From positions 141,897-205,896 of the forward strand of contig NZ_JAAEDL010000002.1 in the NCBI RefSeq assembly GCF_018129005.1: a stretch of 64,000 nt of DNA, given 5' to 3'. The DNA comes from Neoroseomonas eburnea. Its GTDB lineage: Bacteria > Pseudomonadota > Alphaproteobacteria > Acetobacterales > Acetobacteraceae. A program made the translations under genes and the position numbers. Position 1 is the stretch's first letter. Each line of letters begins with the position of its first letter. Below the pieces are notes generated by a model, which had not been told where the DNA came from, did not search any database, and saw only the letters and a list, made by a program, of their open reading frames with translations. Shown piece after piece: positions 34,995 through 43,178 of the stretch.

Positions 34995-35603
34995 ATGACC
35001 ATCCGCAGCGATGCAGTGGTCAAAGCCGGCGGCGCGATGCCGCCGGCGACGGCTACCACCGCCGACGACCGGGACGCGGCGGCGGTGCAGACGGTCCCGG
35101 TGTGGGACCCGTTCGTGCGGGTCTTTCACTGGAGTCTGGTCGGCCTGTTCGCCCTCGCCTTCGCGACGGGCGACGAGATCGAGTGGCTGCACCTCACGGC
35201 CGGCTATGCCATCGCCGCCCTCGTCGCTCTGCGGGTCGCCTGGGGCTTCGTCGGCCCGCGGCACGCCCGCTTCGGCGACTTCGTCCGCCCCCCGCGGGAG
35301 GTGTGGACCCATTTGCGCGATGCCGCCCTGCTGCGGGCGCCGCGCCATCTGGGGCACAACCCAGCGGGGGGCGCAATGGTCGTCGCCCTGCTCGCCATGC
35401 TGGCCGGCACCGCCGCGACCGGTTTCATGATGACGACCGACGCGTTCTGGAGTGCGCAGTGGGTGGAGGACCTGCATGAGGCATTCGCCTACGCCACGCT
35501 GGGCCTCATCGGCCTCCACGTGGCCGGCGTCGCCTTCGCCAGCCTCGAGCACGGCGAGAACCTCGTCCGGGCGATGATCACCGGGCAGAAGCGGGCCCGG
35601 TGA
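34995..35603 (+). CDS. Cytochrome b561 family membrane protein
   Basis: 202 aa. Four transmembrane helices with haem-ligand histidines: VFHWSLVGLFALAF, IEWLHLTAGYAIAALVALRVAWG, GLIGLHVAGVAFASLEHGENL, plus the VGPRHARF loop typical of the nickel-dependent hydrogenase/cytochrome b561 family. It moves electrons across the inner membrane, with an unknown partner. It is paired in an operon with a PepSY protein, and such pairs usually respond to copper, metal or redox stress. Confidence 0.9.
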   Translation: MTIRSDAVVKAGGAMPPATATTADDRDAAAVQTVPVWDPFVRVFHWSLVGLFALAFATGDEIEWLHLTAGYAIAALVALRVAWGFVGPRHARFGDFVRPPREVWTHLRDAALLRAPRHLGHNPAGGAMVVALLAMLAGTAATGFMMTTDAFWSAQWVEDLHEAFAYATLGLIGLHVAGVAFASLEHGENLVRAMITGQKRAR

Positions 35604-35608
35604 GGATG

Positions 35609-37036
35609 TCACGGCGGGGGCGCCCGGGGTGGCCACCCCGCCGTGGCAGCCTCATCCCGGCAGCCCGGGAGCCGGATCTCGGCCCTCAGGCCGCCGAGGC
35701 TCGCGGATCGGTCAAGCCGGAGCCAGCCGCCATGGGCCTCCACCAGGTCGCCCACGATGGCGAGGCCCAGCCCGGCGCCGGGCTTCGTCGCGTCGAGCCG
35801 CTCGCCCCGCGCGAGCGCCCTCTCCGCCTCGTCTTCCGGGATGCCGGGTCCGTCATCCTCGACCAGGAGCAGGACCGCCGCATCGGCCGCATCATCGCGC
35901 CGGCCCGCGATGCGAATCCTGCTCCGTGCCCATTTCGCCGCGTTCTCGGCGAGGTTGCCGAGAATCTCCGCGAGGTCCTGCGCATCCACCGCGATGACGA
36001 GGCCGGCCGGGATGGCGATGTCCCAGTCCAGCGCCTGCCCCCGCGGCGTCCGGCGCAGAACGTCCACCACCTGCCACGCGACCTGCGCGGGCGCCGCATA
36101 GTGGCCGCCGCCCTCGGGCGCGGTCCGCGCCCGCGCCAACTCGCGCTCAACATGCCGCCGCATCGCCTCGGTGACCGCCTCGATCTCCTCCGCGATCCCG
36201 CCTTCACCCCGTTCCCGTAACTCCCGGGCATCGGCGGCGAGGACGGTGAGCGGCGTCTTGAGGCCATGCGCGAGGTCGGCGGCCCGCGCCCGCGCCCGGG
36301 CCAGCGCCGTGTCCTGCGCGTCGAGCAGGGTGTCTACCTCGGTGGCAAGTGGGCGCACCTCGTCCGGGAAGCCCGCCGCCCCGAGCCGCGCCTCCCGCCC
36401 CGCGCGGACGGCGGCGAGGCGGCGGCGCAATTCGCCGAGCGGCCGCAACCCGACCGCCACCTGCACCCAGGCGGCGGTGATGAGGATGGCGGCGAGCAGC
36501 CCGAGGGAGGGTGCCAATTCCACCGCGAAGGCACGCCCGGCGGCGCTGATCTCGGCCCGGTCCACCGCCACCGCGGCGCGCAGGCCGCCGCCGCCGAGGC
36601 TCGCCGGCAATGCGACGTGCCGCTCCACCGCGAGGAGCGAGGCGCCGCCGGGCCCTGGGGTGACGTGCTGGTGTACCTCCCCGCCCTGCAGCGCGTCAGG
36701 CGGCAGCCTCAACGTCGCGTCCCACAGCGAGCGCGAGCGCAACCCGGCCGCCGCGCCTGGCGCCTCCTCTGCGATCTGCCAGTAGAGCCCGCTGAGCGGC
36801 TCGGCGAAACGCGGCTCGGCCGGTAGGCGGGCAAGCCGCAGGGTGCCGTCCTCGGCGCGTTCCAACCCGTCGATCAGTTGCCGCAGATGCGCCTGCAACT
36901 CGATCGCCACGCGCCGCTCCACATGCCGCTCGAACAGCAGCACGAGGCCGGCGCCCGCCAGCGCCAGCGCCAGCAGCACGGACGCACTCGCCGCGACGAG
37001 CAGGCGCAGGCGCAGCGAGCCGCCGCGCCGCGTCAT
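35609..37036 (-). CDS. Sensor histidine kinase (PhoQ-like)
   Basis: 475 aa. Transmembrane helix 1 at residues about 10-34 (LLALALAGAGLVLLF), a periplasmic sensor domain of about 140 residues, helix 2 near 177-198, HAMP, the HisKA phosphoacceptor His257 in DLAHGLKTPL, and HATPase motifs NLAENAAKWA, DDGPGIPEDE and GAGLGLAIV. It phosphorylates the adjacent response regulator. It is 124 bases downstream of the regulator gene and converges on the cytochrome b561 gene. Confidence 0.95.
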   Translation of the reverse strand: MTRRGGSLRLRLLVAASASVLLALALAGAGLVLLFERHVERRVAIELQAHLRQLIDGLERAEDGTLRLARLPAEPRFAEPLSGLYWQIAEEAPGAAAGLRSRSLWDATLRLPPDALQGGEVHQHVTPGPGGASLLAVERHVALPASLGGGGLRAAVAVDRAEISAAGRAFAVELAPSLGLLAAILITAAWVQVAVGLRPLGELRRRLAAVRAGREARLGAAGFPDEVRPLATEVDTLLDAQDTALARARARAADLAHGLKTPLTVLAADARELRERGEGGIAEEIEAVTEAMRRHVERELARARTAPEGGGHYAAPAQVAWQVVDVLRRTPRGQALDWDIAIPAGLVIAVDAQDLAEILGNLAENAAKWARSRIRIAGRRDDAADAAVLLLVEDDGPGIPEDEAERALARGERLDATKPGAGLGLAIVGDLVEAHGGWLRLDRSASLGGLRAEIRLPGCRDEAATAGWPPRAPPP

Positions 37037-37160
37037 ACCGGCCAGCCTTGTGGCTGACCCGGTATTCGAATCTTGGTTCTGCGCGCGACCGCGCCACCAG
37101 CTCCGCGCGCGGATACCGCTCGCCCTGCCAACGACGCATCATCGGCAAGGCTCGTCGGCA

Positions 37161-37835
37161 TCACGCCGCCGGCCGCCGCTCGGGCACCAGGTAGCCGAAG
37201 CCGCGGCGGGTCTCGATCAGATCCACCCCGAGCTTGCGGCGCAGGCGCCCCATCAGCACCTCGACTGCGTTGGGGTCGCGGTCATGGTCGTGGTCGTAGA
37301 GGTGGTCCATCAATGCGGTCGGCGGCACCACCCGGCCGGCGTGGTGCATGAGGTAGCTGAGACAGCGGTATTCGAGCGCGGAGAGCGCCACCGGGACGCC
37401 CTCGACCGTCACCCGCATCTGCCGGGTGTCCAGCACGACCGGCCCGGCCGAAAGCATCGGGGAGGCGTGCCCGGCGGAGCGGCGCAGCAGGGCGCGCAGG
37501 CGCGCGAGCAGCTCCTCCATGGCGAAGGGCTTGGGCAGGTAGTCGTCGGCTCCGGCGTCGATCCCTTCCACACGCTCCGCCCAGGCGCCGCGCGCGGTCA
37601 GGATCAGCACCGGGAAGCCGCGCCCGCCGGCGCGCCACTTCCGCAGCACGGCGAGCCCTTCCATCTTCGGCAGGCCGAGGTCGAGCACCGCGGCGTCGTA
37701 TTCCTCGGTGTCACCCTGGAACCAGGCCGCCTCGCCATCGGCGACGTGGTCGACCGCATAGCCCGCGGCCTCGAGCGCCACGCGCAGGCCGCGGGCGATC
37801 CGCGCATCGTCCTCGACCAGCAGGATGCGCATCAC
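37161..37835 (-). CDS. OmpR-family response regulator
   Basis: 224 aa. Receiver domain LLVEDDARIARGL with phospho-acceptor Asp52 in LDLGLPKMEG and conserved KPF (LPKPFAMEELLARL). A winged-helix output domain follows (SALEYRCLSYLMHHAGRVV, NAVEVLMGRLRRKLG, RRGFGYLV). The start overlaps the PepSY gene, which thus belongs to its operon. Candidate targets are the GCTGAC repeats upstream of the PepSY genes. Confidence 0.96.
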   Translation of the reverse strand: MMRILLVEDDARIARGLRVALEAAGYAVDHVADGEAAWFQGDTEEYDAAVLDLGLPKMEGLAVLRKWRAGGRGFPVLILTARGAWAERVEGIDAGADDYLPKPFAMEELLARLRALLRRSAGHASPMLSAGPVVLDTRQMRVTVEGVPVALSALEYRCLSYLMHHAGRVVPPTALMDHLYDHDHDRDPNAVEVLMGRLRRKLGVDLIETRRGFGYLVPERRPAA

Positions 37836-38188
37836 TCCGTCCTTCGGCTCAGTACCCGCGCCGTGGCGGCGTCCACATAGACCTCGACCAGGCGGCCTGT
37901 GGGGCCGATCACCTTGAATTCGTAGACCCAGCGGCCGCCGCGCTCGCGCTCGAAGTCCACGCCCACCACTTCCCCGCCCAGTTCGGGGCGCACCCGCGCG
38001 AGGACCTCGGCGAGCGGGAGTGCCTCGCCGCGTTCGAGCGCCTCGCGGGCGCGGTCGTGGTCGCGGTCGCGCCGCCCGCCGGCCTGCGCGGCGGGAGCGG
38101 CCAGGATTGCCCCGCCACCGGCCGTCGCGCAGAAGCCGCCGAAGCGGATCATGTACTGGCGGCGGGTCAGGGGATCATGTGTTCTCAT
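37832..38188 (-). CDS. PepSY-domain periplasmic protein
   Basis: 118 aa from ATG 38188; a longer start at 38236 is less likely. It has an RRQYMIRFGG twin-arginine-like start, a hydrophobic stretch ending AAPAAQA, then a PepSY domain (LAEVLARVRPELGGEVVGVD, WVYEFKVIGPTGRLVEVYVD, TARVLSRR). First gene of the PepSY-regulator-kinase operon. It probably monitors or modulates the sensor kinase in the periplasm. Confidence 0.85.
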   Translation of the reverse strand: MRTHDPLTRRQYMIRFGGFCATAGGGAILAAPAAQAGGRRDRDHDRAREALERGEALPLAEVLARVRPELGGEVVGVDFERERGGRWVYEFKVIGPTGRLVEVYVDAATARVLSRRTE

Positions 38189-38210
38189 GGCCGCATCCTG
38201 CCCGGTTGCG

Positions 38211-38227
38211 GCTGACGGATCGCTGAC
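38211..38227. promoter_or_regulatory. Tandem GCTGAC repeat, probable response-regulator site
   Basis: GCTGAC at 38211-38216 and again at 38222-38227, an 11-bp period typical of OmpR/PhoB-type operators, in the 129-base space between two divergent PepSY genes. It probably controls both directions, including the autoregulated two-component operon. Confidence 0.55.
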
Positions 38228-38317
38228 ATGCATCAACAGCGGGCCGACAGCACGCCCCCGCTAGGGTCCGGCCATCGAATCCGGAATCGCTCCGGATCCA
38301 CGGAACGGAGAGCGAAG

Positions 38318-38629
38318 ATGCGAAAGACCCTGTTGACCGCCGCCCTGGCCCTCGGTGCCACCGCGGCGGCGCTGCCGACGACCGCCCCGGCCATGGCCGG
38401 CGAAGGGCGGAACGCCGGCCTCTACCACTGCCGCGTCGCCCCCGGCGAGACCCGGCTGCCGGCCGAGGCGATCCGCCGGACCCTCGAGGAGCTCGGCTAT
38501 AGGGTGGACCGCATCCGGATGGACGATGGCTGCTACGACGCCCGGGCGGTGAACGACAGCCGCATCCCGATCGAGGCCCGCTACCACCCGGTCACCGGCG
38601 AACTCGTCCGCGCCCGGCTGCGGTCGTGA
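38318..38629 (+). CDS. PepSY-type secreted protein
   Basis: 103 aa from ATG 38318 (GGAG upstream). Signal peptide ending APAMA. The mature part has one domain: LPAEAIRRTLEELGYRVDRI, DGCYDARAVNDSR and YHPVTGELVRARL. It is similar in layout to the PepSY protein at 34698, including two cysteines (YHCRV, DGCYD). Divergent from the two-component operon and likely in the same regulon. Confidence 0.82.
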   Translation: MRKTLLTAALALGATAAALPTTAPAMAGEGRNAGLYHCRVAPGETRLPAEAIRRTLEELGYRVDRIRMDDGCYDARAVNDSRIPIEARYHPVTGELVRARLRS

Positions 38630-38686
38630 GGAGGCCGGTCCGACCAGCCCCGCAAGCGGATGCGCCCGGCGACCCTGCCGGGCGCA

Positions 38687-39388
38687 TCAGCCCTCGCGGC
38701 GGCCGGCACCGCTCCAGGCTTCCAGGATCTCGGGCGCGATCACGCGGATCCGCCCGCGCGCCAGTTCGACCGCGCCCTCGCGCTCCAGGGCCTTGAGCGC
38801 GCGCTGCACCACCTCGCGCACCGTGCCGGTCATCGCCGCGAGTTGCTGCTGGGTGAGGTGGGCGCAGTGGTCGCCGGTGCCCTCGGCGAGCGGCGGCGCG
38901 CCACGGCTGCATTCCAGCAGCAGCCGCGCGACGCGCGCCGCGACGCCGCGCAGCGCGAGATCCTCGACCATCTCCGTCATCGCCCGCAGCCGCATCGCGA
39001 CCATCCGGATGACCGCCGCCGCGACCTCCGGGCGTTCGCGCAGCAGGGCATGGACTCGCTCGGCCGGCAGCAGCCCGACGACGCTGTCTTCGAGCGCCGC
39101 GACGCTCGCCGGGTTGGGGCCGCCGTCGAACACCGGCACGTCGTTGAAGCTCCGGCCGGGGCCGAGGATGCGCAGCACCTGCTCGCGGCCGTCCTCCGAC
39201 AGCTTGAACGCCTTCACCCGCCCGCGCACCACGAAGGAAAGCCCCTGGCAGGGGTCGCCCTCGGCCAGGATCAGGCTGCCGGCGGGGCAGTGCCTCTCGC
39301 GCGCATCGGCGGCGAGGCTAGCGAGCGTGGCGGCATCGAGCCCGTCGAAATAGGGCAGGCGGCCAAGGAGCGCGGCGAGGGACGACAA
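38687..39388 (-). CDS. Crp/Fnr-family transcription regulator
   Basis: 233 aa with a TTG start at 39388 preceded by AGAGGT; the frame stays open far upstream but without homology. Cyclic-nucleotide-binding-like domain (LGRLPYFDGLDAATLASLA, GLSFVVRGRVKAFKLSEDG, GRSFNDVPVFDGGPNP) and C-terminal HTH (LTQQQLAAMTGTVREVVQRA). It lacks the Fe-S cysteine cluster of FNR and resembles DNR/FixK-like regulators. It is divergent from a DUF6448 gene. A TTGAT half-site lies at 39459-39463 in the shared promoter region. Confidence 0.92.
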   Translation of the reverse strand: MSSLAALLGRLPYFDGLDAATLASLAADARERHCPAGSLILAEGDPCQGLSFVVRGRVKAFKLSEDGREQVLRILGPGRSFNDVPVFDGGPNPASVAALEDSVVGLLPAERVHALLRERPEVAAAVIRMVAMRLRAMTEMVEDLALRGVAARVARLLLECSRGAPPLAEGTGDHCAHLTQQQLAAMTGTVREVVQRALKALEREGAVELARGRIRVIAPEILEAWSGAGRREG

Positions 39389-39494
39389 GCCGGAACCTCT
39401 GAAAACGACGGTGAAGGCGACTTTGGTCGCAGAGTGCCGGCGCAGCCTACGCCATCCTTTGATGGAACGAAGCCCTTCGCCGGAGGACCACGAT

Positions 39495-40106
39495 ATGCGC
39501 AGGCTGCTGATGCTGACCGTCTTTGCCGGGGCGTTGACCGCTGCTGTCGCCGCCCCTGCCTTCGCCCATTGTGACAGCGTGGACGGGCCGGTCGCCGGCG
39601 CGGCGCTGAGGGCGCTCGATGCGCGCAACGTTAATCTCGCGCTGCCTTATGCGCCGGCCATCGCGGAACCCGAGATCACGCAGGCCTTCGCGCTTGCGCA
39701 GGCCGCGCGCGGCCAGGGCGCCGAGGCCAAGGCGCTCGCCGACCGCTGGTTCATGGAAACCGTGGTGCGCCTGCACCGCGCCGGCGAACGCGCGCCCTAT
39801 ACCGGGCTGAAGCCGGCCGGCACCGACTTCGGCCCGGCGATCCCGGCGGCGGAGCGGGCGCTGGCGACCGGCGAGGCCGGGCCGTTGACGGCGATGCTCG
39901 CGCAAGGTGTGGAGCACGGCGTCGCCGAACGGATGGAGCGCGCGCGGGCGGCACGGGAAGCCCCGTCCGAGCCGCGGACCGCGGCCGAGGTGCCTCATGC
40001 CCGTGCGCGGGTAAGCGCCGAGTTCGCCTTCATCGAGTATGTCGAAGGCATCCACCAGGCGATGAAGGGTGCCGCGGCCCATGGCGGCGCCGAGGCAGGA
40101 CACTAG
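39495..40106 (+). CDS. DUF6448 family secreted protein
   Basis: 203 aa from ATG 39495 (GGAGGA upstream). Signal peptide ending PAFAHCDSVDGPV. The mature part has NVNLALPYAPAIAEPEITQA, ADRWFMETVVRLHRAGERAP and HARARVSAEFAFIEYVEGIH, the pattern of DUF6448. Several His residues (AHCD, RLHRAGE, GIHQ) could bind metal. The function is unknown. Expression is probably set by the divergent Crp/Fnr regulator. Confidence 0.82.
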   Translation: MRRLLMLTVFAGALTAAVAAPAFAHCDSVDGPVAGAALRALDARNVNLALPYAPAIAEPEITQAFALAQAARGQGAEAKALADRWFMETVVRLHRAGERAPYTGLKPAGTDFGPAIPAAERALATGEAGPLTAMLAQGVEHGVAERMERARAAREAPSEPRTAAEVPHARARVSAEFAFIEYVEGIHQAMKGAAAHGGAEAGH

Positions 40107-40270
40107 CCTGGCCCGAGCCGCAAGCCGCGCCAGCCCCGGACGCTTGCGGCGGATCAAGGCGGCCGGCCGGTCGGAGCACCCAGGCTGGCCGGGCTGCAGG
40201 ACGGGTGCCGGGGCGCTGTCGCGAAGGCACCCGCCGCATGGATGAAGGTATCCGCCGGAGGAGAGGCGTC

Positions 40271-40735
40271 ATGACTCCCAGCATTCCCCAGCCGCTCAAG
40301 GCGGAACACGACGACCTCCACGAGGCACTGGTGCGGGCGATCCGCGCCGGCGGGCGCACCGGCGAGGCGGCGCGCGCCGTCGCCGGCGCGCTGCATCCGC
40401 ACTTCCTCAAGGAGGAGGAATACGCCTTGCCGCCGCTCGGTCTTCTCGGGCGCGTCGCACGCGGGGAGGACGTGTCCGGCGCGGCGGAGGCGGCCATCGC
40501 GATGGCGGAGCGGCTGACGGCCGAATTGCCGGACATGCTCGGCGAGCATGGCCGGATCGTCGCGACGCTCGGGGCGCTGGTCGAGGCCGCGCGTGCCGAG
40601 GGACACCCCGAACATGTCCGCTTCGCGGAGGAGCTGATCCTGCACGCTAGGACCGAGGAGGAGGTTTTGTACCCCGCGACCATTCTCCTCGGCGAATACC
40701 TGAAGGCGGGCAGGAAGCCACTCGACCATGCTTGA
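40271..40735 (+). CDS. Hemerythrin-like protein
   Basis: 154 aa from ATG 40271 (GGAGGAGAG upstream). Four-helix HHE pattern: LKAEHDDLHEAL, LHPHFLKEEEYALPPLG, LGEHGRIVATL and LHARTEEEVLYPATILLGEY. These supply His and Glu ligands for a diiron centre. It may sense or bind oxygen or nitric oxide. The C-terminus overlaps the exporter adaptor gene by 8 bases, so the two are translationally linked. Confidence 0.88.
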   Translation: MTPSIPQPLKAEHDDLHEALVRAIRAGGRTGEAARAVAGALHPHFLKEEEYALPPLGLLGRVARGEDVSGAAEAAIAMAERLTAELPDMLGEHGRIVATLGALVEAARAEGHPEHVRFAEELILHARTEEEVLYPATILLGEYLKAGRKPLDHA

Positions 40736-42050
40736 CCTTCCGGGCGGGCCGGCCAAGGCCCTCGCACCCACGGCAGCTCCCGGTGGCCGGTCAACCACGG
40801 AAGGAGCGCCCGCAGCGGAGGTGGCGCAGCAGCAGCCTGCCCCATCCGGCCCCGCGCAGGAGGCCCGCGCGCCGGCGCGGCGGTTCCGCCCGGGCCGCCG
40901 GACCGGCGTCGCGCTCCTCGTCCTCGCGGCCGCACTGGGGGCAGCGTATCTGCTGTTCGCCCAGCCCCTGGAGGTCGGCGTGGCGGCGCCTCGGCACGGC
41001 GTTCCGGTCGAGGTCTATGGGCTCGGCAGCGTCGAGGCGCGCGTGGTCGCGGTCATCGGCTTCGAGGTGCCGGGCACGATCCGCGAGTTGCACGCCGACC
41101 AGGGTGACCGGGTCGCGGCGGGCGCGCTGCTCGCCACGCTCGACACCCGCCAGCAGGCGGCCCGCGTCGCCTTGGCCGAGGCCGGCGTCACGCAGGCCCG
41201 CGCGGCGCTCGAGGAGGCCGGGTCGGGCCTCGGCCGGGCCGAGGTCGTGCTGGCGCAGGCACAGCGCACCAGCGCGCGGCGGCAGGAACTGGCGCGCGGG
41301 CGCATCGTCTCCGAGCAACTGGCCGAGGAGGCGCTGACCGCCGTCGAGACCGCGGCAGCCGAACGGTTGCAGGCGACCAGCCGGGTCCACGTCGCGCAGG
41401 CCAACCTCGAACAGGCCGCGGCGACGCTCGCGCGCGAGCGCACGCTGCTCGACCAGCACAGCCTCACCGCCCCCTTCGCCGCGGTCGTGGTGACGCGCCA
41501 CCGCGAACGCGGCGCCCCGGCGCGGGCGGCCGACCCGGTCTTTGACCTCGTCGATCCGGACACGGTGTGGGTGCGCGCCTATGTGGACGAGGCGCTGTCC
41601 GGCCGCCTGCGCGTCGGCCAGCCGGCGTCGATCCGGCTGCGCTCCCTGCCGGGACAGGCATTCCAGGGTGAGGTCGCGCGCATCGGCATCGAGAACGACC
41701 GGGTCGGCGAGGAACGGCGGGTCGAGATCGCCTGCCGCGACTGCCCCGCCGACTTCCACCTCGGCGAGCAGGCGGAGGCGGTGGTCACCACGGCCCGGCT
41801 CGACCAGGCGCTGCTGGTCCCGCACGCGGCCTTCGAGGAGTCGGATGCGCGCGGCGGCGTCTTGTGGACGGTGGAGGAAGGGCGGCTGCGGCGGCGCCGG
41901 GTCGCCTTCGGTCACCGCACCCTGGATGGCCAGGTCGAGATCCCGGCCGGCGCGCTGCCGCCGGGTGCGCGCGTGGTGGCCGAGCGACCACGAGGGCTGC
42001 GGGAAGGGCGCAAGGCCATCGCGAAACCGTCCGAAGGGGGCGCGCGGTGA
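40728..42050 (+). CDS. HlyD/RND-type membrane fusion protein (DevB-like)
   Basis: 440 aa. Cytoplasmic Pro-rich head, one transmembrane helix (GVALLVLAAALGAAYLLFAQ), split lipoyl domain (GTIRELHADQGDRVAAGALL; LTAPFAAVVVTRHRERGAPA), a long coiled coil (residues about 145-235) and a beta-barrel (VWVRAYVDEALSGRLRVGQP). It is the periplasmic adaptor of an ABC exporter with the next two genes. It overlaps the hemerythrin gene, an unusual partner. Confidence 0.93.
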   Translation: MLDLPGGPAKALAPTAAPGGRSTTEGAPAAEVAQQQPAPSGPAQEARAPARRFRPGRRTGVALLVLAAALGAAYLLFAQPLEVGVAAPRHGVPVEVYGLGSVEARVVAVIGFEVPGTIRELHADQGDRVAAGALLATLDTRQQAARVALAEAGVTQARAALEEAGSGLGRAEVVLAQAQRTSARRQELARGRIVSEQLAEEALTAVETAAAERLQATSRVHVAQANLEQAAATLARERTLLDQHSLTAPFAAVVVTRHRERGAPARAADPVFDLVDPDTVWVRAYVDEALSGRLRVGQPASIRLRSLPGQAFQGEVARIGIENDRVGEERRVEIACRDCPADFHLGEQAEAVVTTARLDQALLVPHAAFEESDARGGVLWTVEEGRLRRRRVAFGHRTLDGQVEIPAGALPPGARVVAERPRGLREGRKAIAKPSEGGAR

Positions 42051-43177
42051 ACCTCGCCTGGCGCGACATCCGCCACAACCTCGGCCGCTTCCTGTTGACC
42101 TGCCTCGGCGTCGGACTGCTGCTCGGCATCGTGCTGTCGATGATCGGCATCTATCGCGGCCTCGTGGACGACGCGCTGGTGTTGGTGCGGGCGCCGCAGG
42201 CGCAGATCTGGGTGGTCGAGGCCGAGCGGCGCGGCCCCTTCGCCGAGGCCTCCCGCCTGCCGCAGGACACGCGCGACATGATCGCCCGGCTCGAGGGCGT
42301 GGCCGCGGCGGGCGCCGTCACCTACCAGTCGGTGGAGGCGACGCTCGGGGAGCGCAAGCTGCGCCTCAACGTGGTCGGCCATGAACTCGGGCGGCCGGGG
42401 GAGCCGGCGGCGCTGGTCGCTGGCCGGCCGATCACGCGCGGGCACTACGAGTTGGTTGCCGACCGTCGCGCGCGGATCGCCCTCGGCACGACGATCCGGC
42501 TCGGGCGCAATGTCTTCACGGTGGTCGGCCTGACTGAAGGGCAGGTCGATTCCGGGGGCAACCCCGTCGTCCACATGACCCTGGCCGATGCGCAGCGGCT
42601 GCAATTCGAACTGGAAGGCGACGCCGCCCGGGCCCAGGCCGCACGCGGCACGGGGCGGACCCCGCCCACGGTCAATGCGGTCGTCGCGCGCCTCGCCCCC
42701 GGCGCCTCGGCCGAGGCTGTGGCCGCGACCATCCGGCGCTGGAAGCACCTCTCGGCGCTGACCCAGGCCGAGCAGGAGGCGATGCTGTTGGAATCCGTGG
42801 TGGAGAAGGCGCGGCGGCAGATCGGCCTGTTCACCGCCACGCTGCTGCTGGTCTCGACCGTGATCATCGCCCTGATCGTCTACACGCTCACGCTCGACAA
42901 GACGCGCGAGATCGCGACGCTGAAACTGATCGGCGCGCCCGACCGCACCATCGTCGGGCTGATCCTGCAACAGGCGCTGGCGATTGGCGCGATCGGCTTC
43001 TTCGCCGGCGCCGCGCTGCTGGTGAACCTCGTGGACATCTTCCCGCGCCGGGTCGTGCTGCTGCCGCAGGATGCGCTCGCGCTCGGGGGCGCGACGCTGG
43101 TGGTGTGCTTCATCGCCAGCGCGCTCGGCGTGCGCCTCGCGCTGCGGATCGACCCGGCGCGGGCGCTGGGTGGCTGA
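42047..43177 (+). CDS. ABC exporter permease (FtsX/DevC-like)
   Basis: 376 aa, GTG start overlapping the adaptor stop. N-terminal helix (GRFLLTCLGVGLLLGIVLSM), a large periplasmic domain, and three C-terminal helices (LFTATLLLVSTVIIALIVYT, LALGGATLVVCFIASALGVR). The motif DKTREIATLKLIGAPDRTIV is typical of FtsX-like permeases of the DevC group. It works with the adaptor and ATPase on either side. Confidence 0.93.
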   Translation: MNLAWRDIRHNLGRFLLTCLGVGLLLGIVLSMIGIYRGLVDDALVLVRAPQAQIWVVEAERRGPFAEASRLPQDTRDMIARLEGVAAAGAVTYQSVEATLGERKLRLNVVGHELGRPGEPAALVAGRPITRGHYELVADRRARIALGTTIRLGRNVFTVVGLTEGQVDSGGNPVVHMTLADAQRLQFELEGDAARAQAARGTGRTPPTVNAVVARLAPGASAEAVAATIRRWKHLSALTQAEQEAMLLESVVEKARRQIGLFTATLLLVSTVIIALIVYTLTLDKTREIATLKLIGAPDRTIVGLILQQALAIGAIGFFAGAALLVNLVDIFPRRVVLLPQDALALGGATLVVCFIASALGVRLALRIDPARALGG

Positions 43178-43178
43178 G

